Positions 55,584-64,000 of a stretch of 64,000 nucleotides of DNA are shown here, piece by piece. The stretch comes from Chrysogorgia sp. JL179-B06 (lineage: Eukaryota > Cnidaria > Anthozoa > Scleralcyonacea > Chrysogorgiidae). The stretch is taken from assembly GCA_035772405.1 (NCBI GenBank), contig JAYKKM010000026.1:582001-646000 (forward strand). The letters run 5' to 3'. Under the pieces are notes generated by a model, which did not search any database, was not told where the DNA came from, and saw only the letters and a list, made by a program, of their open reading frames with translations. Made by a program: the position numbers and the translations under genes. Numbering within the stretch: the first letter of the stretch is position 1; the number at the start of each line of letters is the position of its first letter.

Positions 55584-56314
55584 TTCGCAAAACAACCGGC
55601 CACCTGTTAGTATGTAAATTAGTCAACGTTGCTAACCAATCAAAAGAGCGCCATTTTGCTATCCATTTGGATACTTGTTTGGATAAAACATTTGTTGTGG
55701 ACGCTGGTGTGAATTGACCAATCAAAAGAGCGCCATTTCGCTATCCATTTGGATAATCATCACCACTAGAATCGAAATCTAGTGGGTTTTTTTTCGCGCG
55801 TGAATTGAGACAACAGCAGAACGCGTCGGTCGTAGTTTGTCAAACAAAAATGCGAAAATGACGAAACGACACTTTCTATTTTTAAATATGCGAAAATGTT
55901 GAAGCGACACTTTCTATTTTTTAAATATGTGAAAATGTTGAAACGACACTTTCTATTTTTTAAAAAACGCGAAAATGACGAAGCGACACATTCTATTTTT
56001 AAAATATGACTGAAATAACACCAAATTTAGCGAAAATCGTGATTTGGTATAAATTTGGTATTGTTTCGTGAGTCTCGCGCGTGTTTGACATCAATTGAGT
56101 AGAAAACGTGAGGGGTGTTTAGCTTGATTAACGACCGCCATAGTAGTATAGAGAGTGGGGGTTCGAGCTTATTCGATGTTTTCCGTGAATATAGAATTAC
56201 CAAAATGACAGCGAATTTTGTCGAGCCGTGGTTTGACACAAATTTGGTGATGTTTTGGTAATTATATTCACGTATAACATCGATTGGGCTCGTACCCCCA
56301 CTCTCTATACTACT
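55556..56314 (-). repeat. Polinton right terminal inverted repeat
   Basis: This is the inverse of 29,801-30,558. The order from inside out is: polymerase end, two ATGGATAGC/AATGGCGCTC repeats, four ~39-bp GAAAATG-x-CG-type units (55,850-56,005) and the terminal palindrome. A few substitutions separate the two arms, so the insertion is old enough to have diverged slightly. Confidence 0.95.
56142..56314. repeat. 173-bp palindrome at the right tip
   Basis: AGTAGTATAGAGAGTGGGGG at 56,142 and its inverse ending at 56,314 enclose internal pairing arms, mirroring the left tip at 29,801-29,973. Confidence 0.9.
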
Positions 56315-56320
56315 AACTTA
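56315..56320. repeat. Polinton target-site duplication, right
   Basis: AACTTA, identical to 29,795-29,800. The satellite monomer resumes directly (GCGTTAAAGAAAAACATTTTCC). Confidence 0.95.
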
Positions 56321-59300
56321 GCGTTAAAGAAAAACATTTTCCATATATTTGGAGTTTGTTCCTCTTGTGAGGTTTATTTATTACCAATTTTGTTCAGTTT
56401 AAGGTTCTCGCCTTCATTGGTTGGTGCACTGTTTTAAACTTAGGGTAAAGCAATTTGTTTTCCATGTATTTGGAGTTTCTTCCTCGTGTGAGGTTTATTT
56501 ATTACCAACTTTGTTTCGTTTAAGGTCCTCATCTTCATTGGCTGGGGCACTGTTTTAACCTTGGGGTTAAACAATTTGTTCTCCATTTATTTGGAAAAAT
56601 TGGCTGGGGCACTGTTTTAACATTAGGTTTAAAGAAATGTGTTATCCATGTATTTGGAGTTTGTTCCTCATGAGGTTTATTTATCACCAACTTTATTTAG
56701 TTTAACGTCCTCAGCTTCATTGGCTTGGGCACTGTTTTAACCTTAGGGTTAAAGCAATTTGTTCTCCATGTATTTGGAGTTTGTTCCTCGTGTGAAGTTT
56801 ATTTATCACCAACTTTGTTTTGTTTAAGGTCCTCAGCTTCATTGGCTGGGACACCGTTTTTACCTTAGGCTTAAAGCAATTTGTTCTCCATGTATTTGGA
56901 GTGTTAAAGCAATTTGTTCTCCATGTATTTGGAGAACTTTTCTGGGACACAGTTTTTGGCTGGAGCACTGTATTTGGAGAAATTAGCTGGGGTACTGTAT
57001 TTGGAGAAATTAGCTGGGCACTGTTTTAACCTTATGGTTAAAGCAATTTGTTCTCCATGTATTTGGAGTTTGTTCCTCATGTGAGGTTTATTTATTAGTA
57101 AATTTGTTTGGTTTAAGGTCCTCAGCTTCATTGGCTGGGGCACTGTTTTAACCTTGGGGATAAGCAGTTGTTCTCCATGTACATGTATTTGGAGTTTGTT
57201 CCTCATGCGAGTTTTATTTATTACCAACTTTGTTTAGTTTAGGTCCTCAGCTTCATTGGATGGGGCACTGTTTTAACCTTTGGGATAAGCAATTGTTCTC
57301 CATGTACATGCATTTGGAGTTTGTTCCTCATGCGATGTTTATTTATTACCAACTTCATTGGCTGGGACACTGTTTTAACCTTAGGGTTAATGCAATTTGT
57401 TCTCAATGTATTTGGAGAACTTGGCTGGGGCACTGTTTTTGGCTGGAGCAGTGTGTTTGGAGAAATTAGCTGGGGCACTGTATTTGGAGAAATTAGCTGG
57501 GTCACTGTTTTAACCTTAGGGTTAAAGCAATTTGTTCTCCATGTATTTGGAGAACTTGGCTGGGGCACTGTTTTTGGCTCGGGCGCTGTTTTTGGTGGAG
57601 CACTGTATTTGGAGAAATTAGCTGGGGCACTGTTTTAACCTTAGGGTTAAAGCAATTTGTTTTCCATGTATTTGGAGTTTGTTCCTCATGTGAGGTTTAT
57701 TTATTACCAACTTTGTTTAGTTTAAGGTCCTCAGCTTCATTGGCTGGGGCACTATCTTAACCTTAGGGTTAAAGCAATATGTTCTCCATGTATTTGTAGT
57801 TTGTTCAGCATGTGAATTTTCTTCATTACCAACTTTGTTTAGTTTACGGTCCTCACCTGCATTGGCTGTGGCACTGTTTTAACCTTAATGTTAAAGCAAT
57901 TCGTTCTCCATGTACATGTACTTAGAGTTTGTTCCTCATGCGAAGTTTATTTATTACCAACTTTGTTTAGTTTAAGGTCCTCAGCTTCATTGGCTGGGGC
58001 ACTGTTTTAACCTTAGGGTTAAAGCAATTTGTTCTCCATGTATTTGGAGAAATTGGCTGGGGCACTGTTTTAACCTTAGGGTTAAAGCAATTTGTTTTCC
58101 ATGTATTTGGAGTTTGTTCCTCATGTGAGGTTTATTTATTACAAACTTTGTTTGGTTTAAAGTCCTCAGCTTCATTGGCTGGGGCACTGTTTTAACCTTA
58201 GGGTGAATGCAATTTGTTCTCCATGTATATGGAGTTTGTTCCTCATGTGAGGTTTATTTATTACCAACTTTCTTTGGTTTTAGGTCCTCAGCTTCATTGG
58301 CTGGCGCACTGTTTTAACCTTAGGGTTAAGCAATTGTTCTTCGTGTACATGTATTTGGAGTTTGTTCCTCATGCGAAGTTTATTTATTACCAACTTTGTT
58401 TGGTTTAAGGTCCTCACCTTCATTGGCTGGGGCACTGTTTTAACCTTAGGATTAAAGCAATTTGTTCTCCATGTACATGTATTTGGAGCTTGTTCCTCAT
58501 GCGAAGTTTATTTATTACCAACTTTGCTTGGTTTAAGGTCCTCACCTTCATTTGCTGGGGCACTGTTTTAACCTTGGCGTTAAGCAATTGTTCTTCGTGT
58601 ACATGTATTTGGAGTTTGTTCCTCATGTGAAGTTTCTTTATTACCAACTTTGTTTAGTTTACGGTCCTCATCTGCATTGGCTGTGACACTGTTTTAACCT
58701 TAGGGTTAAAGCAATTTGTTCTCCATGTACATGTATTTGGAGTTTGTTCCTCATGTTAGGTTTATTTATTACCAACTTTCTTTCGTTTTAGGTCCTCAGG
58801 TTCATTGGCTGGGGCAATGTTTTAAACTTGGGGTTAAGCAATTGTTCTCCATGTATTTGGAGTTTGTTGCTCATGTGAGGTTTATTTATTACCAACTTTG
58901 TTTAGTTTAAGGTCCTTACCTTCATTGGCTGTTGCACGGGTTTAAACTGAGGGTAAAACAATTTGTTTTCCATGTATTTGGAGTTTGTAACCAACTTTGT
59001 TCAGTTTAAGGTCCTCACCTTCATTGGCTGGGGCACTGTTTTAACCTTAGGATTAAAGCAATTTGTTCTCCATGTACATGTATTTGGAGCTTGTTCCTCA
59101 TGCGAAGTTTATTTTTTGCCAACTTTGCTTGGTTTAAGGTCCTCACCTTTATTTGCTGTGGCACTGTTTTAACCTTGGCGTTAAGCAATTGTTGTCCATG
59201 TACATGTATTTGAGTTTGTTCCTCATGCGAGCTTCATTTATTACCAATTTTGTCTAGTTTAAGGTCCTCAGCTTTATTGGCTGGTGCACTGTTTTAACCT

Positions 59301-60343
59301 CAGGATTAAAGCAATTTGTTCTCCATGTATTTGGAGTTTGTTCCGCATGTGAAGTTTCTTTATTACCAACTTTGTTTAGTTAACGGTCCTCATCTGCATT
59401 GGCTGTGGCACTGTTTTAACCTTAGGGTTAATGCAATTTGTTCTCCATGTATTTGGAGTTTTTTCCTCATGTGAGATTTGTTTATTACCAACTTTGTTTG
59501 GTTTAAGGTCCTCATCTTCATTGGCTGGTGCACTGGTTTAAACTTAGGTAAAGCAATTTGTTTTCCATGTATTTGGAGTTTTCTCATGTTAGGTTAAAAC
59601 AGCTTTGTTTTAACACAACTTTGTTTGGTTTAAGGTCCTCAGCTTCATTGGCTGGGGCACTGTTTTAACCTTATGGTTAAAGAAATTTGTTCTCCATGTA
59701 TTTAGAGTTTGTTCCTTATGCGATGTTAAAACAGATTTGTTTTAACACAACTTTGGTTTATGGTCCTCAGTTTCATTGGCTGGGGCACTGTTTTAATCTT
59801 TGGGTTAAGCAATTGTTCTACATGTATTTGGAATTTATTCCTCATGTGAGGTTTATTTATTACCAACTTTGTTTGGTTTAAGTTTCTCAGTGTCATTGGC
59901 TGGCGCACTGTTTTAACCTTTGTGTTAAAGCAATTTGTTCTCCATGTATTTGGAGTTTGTTCCTCATGTGTGGTTTATTTATTACAACATTTATTTGGTT
60001 TAAGGTCCTCAGCTTCATTGGCTGGGAACTTTTTTAACCTTATGGTTGAAGCAATTTGTTCTCCGTGTATTTGGAGTTTGCTCCTTATATGAGGTTAAAA
60101 CAGCAGCCTTGTTTTAACACAACTTTGTTTGGTTTAAGGTCTTCAGCTTTATTGGCTGGGGCACTGTTTTAAACTTAGGGTTAAGCAATTGTTTTCCACG
60201 TATTTGGAATTTGTTCCTCATGTGAGGTTTATTTATTACCAACTTTCTTTAACACAACTTTGTTTGGTTTAAGGTTCTCAGCTTCATTGGCTGGGGCACT
60301 GTTTTAACCTTATGGTTAAAGCAATTTGTTCTCCATGTATTTG
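56315..60343. repeat. Satellite array, right flank
   Basis: Same ~122-bp monomers. The stretch 57,200-58,400 matches higher-order repeat B of the left flank. Between 59,580 and 60,270 a variant appears in which TTTATTTATTACCAAC is replaced by TTAAAACAG-x-TTTGTTTTAACACAAC, itself palindromic. No gene is seen. Confidence 0.93.
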
Positions 60344-61041
60344 TATAAAAACCAATGCAATTGTTTGCTTAAGAAATAAAGTGAGAATAACGTTAGTATG
60401 GAAAAAGTCTTGTATTAAATTATCAAATGCATTTAATTGTACTATATAATTCATTGCCATCACATCCGCCATTGCAATAACAATAAAAGTAATTTTCAGT
60501 GTAATTAACTTGTGAAGCATTAATATGGCATAAAATACCATTGCAATTGTTTGCTCAATAAATAAAGTGAAAATATCCTTATTATTGAAAATATCTTATT
60601 TTAAATTATCAAATGTACATATTCGTTGCAATCTAATCTGGTATTGCACTCACAATAAAAGTAATTTTCAGTAGAATTAACTTGTGTAGAATTAATATGG
60701 CACAAAGAGCCATTGTAGTTGTTTGCTAAAGGAATTAAGCTAGAATAAAGTAATTATTGAAAAAGCTTTCTATTAAATTATCCAATATACTTACTTGTAC
60801 TATTGAATTATTTTCCATCAAATCCAGTATCCAAACACAATAAAAGTAATTTTCAATATAATTAACTTGTGGATCATTAATATTGCATAAAAACCAATGC
60901 AATTGTTTGCTAAATAAATAAAGTGAGAATACGGTTAGTATGGAAAAAGCCTTCCATTAAATTATCAAATATACTTACTTGTACTATAGAATTCATTGCC
61001 ATCAAATCCGGTATTGCAATGACAATAAAAGCAATTTACAG
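60344..61041 (-). pseudogene. Tandem EGF-like exon relics, block 3
   Basis: This holds the best-preserved copy of the exon module (about 60,553 down to 60,435 on the minus strand): acceptor TTTATTGAG, then a frame of ~40 codons with N-N-C-N-G-I-L-C-H-I-N and YFYCYCNGGCDGNE. Its six-cysteine-poor pattern fits a short EGF-like unit. Further partial units follow near 60,640-60,730 and 60,830-60,920. At 60,344 a satellite monomer is joined directly to half a unit. Confidence 0.5.
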
Positions 61042-62950
61042 AGGTTTATTTATTACCAATTTTGTTTGGTTTAAGCTCCTCAGCTTCATTTGCTGGTGCG
61101 TAGTTTTAACCTTAGGATTAAAGCAATTTGTTCTCCATGTATTTGGAGAACTTAGCTGGGGGCAGTGTTTTACCATTAGGGTTGAACAATTTGTTCTCCA
61201 TCTATTTGGAGTTTGTTCCTCATGTAAGGTTTATTTATCACCAACTTTGTTTAGTTTACGGTCCTCACCTGCATTGGCTGTGGCACTCTTTTAACCTTGG
61301 CGTTAAGCAATTGTTCTTCGTGTACATGTATTTGGAGCTTGTTCCTCATGCGAAGTTTATTTATTACCAACTTTGTTTGGTTTAAGGTCCTCACCTTCAT
61401 TGGCTCGGGCACTGTTTTAACCTTGGGGTTAAACAATTTGTTTTCCATGTATTTGGAGAAATTGGCTGGGCACTGTTTTTGGCTGGGGCACTGTATTTGG
61501 AGAAATTGGCTGGGGCACTGTATTTTGAGAAATTATCTGGGGCACTGTATTTGGAGAAATTGGCTGGGGCACTGTTTTAACATTAGGGTTAAAGAAATTT
61601 GTTCTCCGTTTATTTGGAGTTTGTTCCTCATTTGAGGTTTATTTATCACCAACTTTGTTTAGTTTAAGGTCTTCAGTTTCATTGGCTGGGGTACTGTTTT
61701 AACCTTAGGTTTAAAGCAATTTGTTCTCCATGTATTTGGAGTGTCAAAGCAATTTGTTCTGCATGTATTTAGAGAACTTGGCTGGGGCACCGTTTTTGGC
61801 TGCGGCACTGTATTTGGAGAAATTAGCTGGGGCACTGTATTTGGAGAAATTAACTGCGGCACTGTTTTAACCTTAGGGTTAAAGCAATTTGTTCTCCATG
61901 TATTTGGAGAACTTAGCTGGGGGCAGTGTTTTACCATTAGGGTTGAACAATTTGTTCTCCATCTATTTGGAGTTTGTTCCTCATGTAAGGTTTATTTATC
62001 ACCAACTTTGTTTAGTTTACGGTCCTCACCTGCATTGGCTGTGGCACTCTTTTAACCTTGGCGTTAAGCAATTGTTCTTCGTGTACATGTATTTGGAGCT
62101 TGTTCCTCATGCGAAGTTTATTTATTACCAACTTTGTTTGGTTTAAGGTCCTCACCTTCATTGGCTCGGGCACTGTTTTAACCTTGGGGTTAAACAATTT
62201 GTTTTCCATGTATTTGGAGAAATTGGCTGGGCACTGTTTTTGGCTGGGGCACTGTATTTGGAGAAATTGGCTGGGGCACTGTATTTTGAGAAATTATCTG
62301 GGGCACTGTATTTGGAGAAATTGGCTGGGGCACTGTTTTAACATTAGGGTTAAAGAAATTTGTTCTCCGTTTATTTGGAGTTTGTTCCTCATTTGAGGTT
62401 TATTTATCACCAACTTTGTTTAGTTTAAGGTCTTCAGTTTCATTGGCTGGGGTACTGTTTTAACCTTAGGTTTAAAGCAATTTGTTCTCCATGTATTTGG
62501 AGTGTCAAAGCAATTTGTTCTGCATGTATTTAGAGAACTTGGCTGGGGCACCGTTTTTGGCTGCGGCACTGTATTTGGAGAAATTAGCTGGGGCACTGTA
62601 TTTGGAGAAATTAACTGCGGCACTGTTTTAACCTTAGGGTTAAAGCAATTTGTTCTCCATGTATATGGAGTTTGTTCCTCATGTGAGGTTTATTTATTAC
62701 CAACTTTCTTTGGTTTTAGGTCCTCAGCTTCATTGGCTGGCGCACTGTTTTAACCTTAGTGTTAAGCAATTTCTTCTCCATGTATTTGGAGTTTGTCCCT
62801 CATGTGAGGTTTATTTATTACCAACTTTGTTTAGTTTAAGGTCCTCAGCTTCATTGGCTGGGGCACTGTTTTAACCTTAGGGTTAAAGCAATTTGTTTTC
62901 CATTTGTTTCCATTTGTTTTAACACAACTTTGTTTGGTTTAAGGTTCTCA
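61042..62950. repeat. Satellite array with a 761-bp tandem duplication
   Basis: Landmarks at 61,128, 61,251 and 61,297 recur exactly 761 bp later (61,889, 62,012, 62,058). Two nearly identical copies (about 61,115-61,875 and 61,876-62,636) therefore lie in tandem, and a third partial version starts near 63,240. Sub-unit runs GGAGAAATTGGCTGGGGCACTG are frequent. Confidence 0.9.
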
Positions 62951-63166
62951 GTATTGCACGCACAATAAAAGTAATTTGCAATATAATTAACTTGTGGATC
63001 ATTAATATTGCATAAAAACCAATGCAATTGTTTGCTAAATAAATAAATTGAGAATACGGTTGGTATGGAAAAAGCCTTCCATTAAATTATCAAATATACT
63101 TACTTGTACTATAGAATTCATTGCCATCAAATCCGGTATTGCAATGACAATAAAAGCAATTTACAG
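62951..63166 (-). pseudogene. EGF-like exon relic, block 4 (partial)
   Basis: This ~215-bp AT-rich piece is equivalent to the end of block 3 (60,830-61,041), with one acceptor-like border and a damaged Cys module, inserted between satellite monomers. Confidence 0.45.
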
Positions 63167-64000
63167 AGGTTTATTTATTACCAATTTTGTTTGGTTTAAG
63201 CTCCTCAGCTTCATTGGCCGGTGCGTTGTTTTAACCTTAGGATTAAAGCAATTTGTTCTCCATGTATTTGGAGAACTTGGCTGGGGCAGTGTTTTAACAT
63301 TAGGGTTAAACAATTTGTTCTCCATCTATTTGGAGTTTGTTCGTCATGTAAGGTTTATTTATCACCAACTTTGTTTAGTTTACGGTCCTCACCTGCATTG
63401 GCTGTGGTACTCTTTTAACCTTGGCGTTAAGCAATTGTTCTTCGTGTACATGTATTTGGAGTTTGTTCCTCATGCGAAGTTTATTTATTACCAACTTTGT
63501 TTGGTTTAAGGTCCTCACCTTCATTGGCTCGGGCACTGTTTTAACCTTGGGGTTAAACAATTTGTTTTCCATGTATTTGGAGAAATTGGCTGGGGCACTG
63601 TATTTGGAGAAATTGTCTGGGGCACTGTATTTGGAGAAATTGTCTGGGGCACTGTATTTGGAGAAATTGGCTGGGGCACTGTTTTAACCTTAGGGTTAAA
63701 GAAATTTGTTCTCCGTGTATTTGGAGTTTGTTCCTCATTTGAGGTTTATTTATCACCAACTTTGTTTAGTTTAAGGTCTTCAGTTTCATTGGCTGGGGTA
63801 CTGTTTTAACCTTAGGTTTAAAGCAATTTGTTCTCCATGTATTTGGAGTGTTAAAGCAATTTGTTCTCCATGTATTTAGAGAACTTGGCTGGGGCACCTA
63901 TTTTGGCTGCAGCACTGTATTTGGAGAAATTAGCTGGGGCACTGTATTTGGAGAAATTAGCTGGGGCACTGTTTTAACCTTAGGGTTAAAGCAATTTGTT
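63167..64000. repeat. Satellite array, right end
   Basis: Monomers continue to the window edge, with 28-bp sub-unit runs at 63,570-63,690 and 63,890-63,970. Confidence 0.93.

Larger units (their letters stand above)
29801..56314. mobile_element. Polinton/Maverick element (26.5 kb, disrupted)
   Basis: Ends are defined by AGTAGTATAGAGAGTGGGGG and its inverse, 758-bp terminal inverted repeats and 6-bp direct target copies. Diagnostic genes present: protein-primed family B polymerase, retroviral-type integrase with chromodomain, FtsK/HerA-type packaging ATPase and double-jelly-roll capsid protein. Without the 8.4-kb nested insertion the element would be about 18.1 kb, within the known 15-20+ kb range. 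Inactivating changes are the insertion in the ATPase gene, two frameshifts in the polymerase and an in-frame stop in a structural gene. The adenovirus-type cysteine protease common in the family was not found. Confidence 0.96.

Noticed and set aside
1..64000. CRISPR array
   Set aside because: Tandem repeats here have no unique spacers of constant length and the sequence has introns and eukaryotic transposons.

Overview
The window looks like repeat-rich animal nuclear DNA. A marine invertebrate, probably a cnidarian, is my best guess from the gene style and repeat types, but no host marker gene is present to prove it. There are no ordinary host genes. The backbone is a satellite array with a basic period of about 122 bp, organised into higher-order repeats. 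It occupies roughly 1-21,800, 29,420-29,800 and 56,315-64,000. Blocks of small Cys-rich, EGF-like exon relics are interspersed in it at 4.2-5.3 kb, 9.7-10.8 kb, 60.3-61.0 kb and 62.95-63.17 kb, as is a 782-bp foldback element at 1.8-2.6 kb.

The first large insertion (21,801-29,419) sits precisely inside a satellite monomer whose empty-site sequence is present elsewhere in the array. It carries a tyrosine recombinase gene (zinc finger + Crypton-like recombinase + Myb/SANT) framed by about 640-bp inverted repeats rich in a GGTAGCCCGT motif. It also carries a spliced gene for a superfamily 3 (NS1/E1-like) helicase with a long Asp/Asn/Gly tail made by a 54-bp minisatellite. Both genes are broken by frameshifts or stops. 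The pairing of these two enzyme classes in one insertion is one of the two most unusual things here.

The second insertion (29,801-56,314; 26.5 kb) is a Polinton/Maverick element, the virus-like transposon family with capsid genes and protein-primed polymerase. It has 6-bp AACTTA target duplications, 758-bp terminal inverted repeats whose outer 173 bp are themselves palindromic, and these genes: packaging ATPase, double-jelly-roll major capsid protein, probable penton protein, chromodomain integrase, fibre-like protein, protein-primed DNA polymerase B, a possible VLTF-3-like zinc-ribbon factor, a BRO-N/nuclease/zinc-finger protein, a type II thymidine kinase and several small membrane or basic proteins. 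Genes from 30.5 to 45.15 kb read leftward. Those from 45.2 to 48.8 kb read rightward from a 24-bp divergent gap. Thymidine kinase and its neighbour read leftward, and the 50.3-55.6 kb set, ending in the polymerase, reads rightward. I saw no adenain-like protease.

The Polinton is dead. Its ATPase gene is split by a third, nested element (31,446-39,877; about 8.4 kb) that I cannot assign to a known superfamily. The nested element has short GCCCCGAC-type inverted ends and a multi-exon rightward gene with a BRCT domain and an HMG box (one in-frame stop, one frameshift). A leftward three-exon gene, intact by eye, starts with a Tudor-like domain. A head-to-head pair of tRNA-derived SINEs lies in one intron. 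The polymerase has two frameshifts and a structural gene has an internal stop. The order of events was therefore: satellite array, then Polinton and recombinase/helicase insertions, then the nested element.
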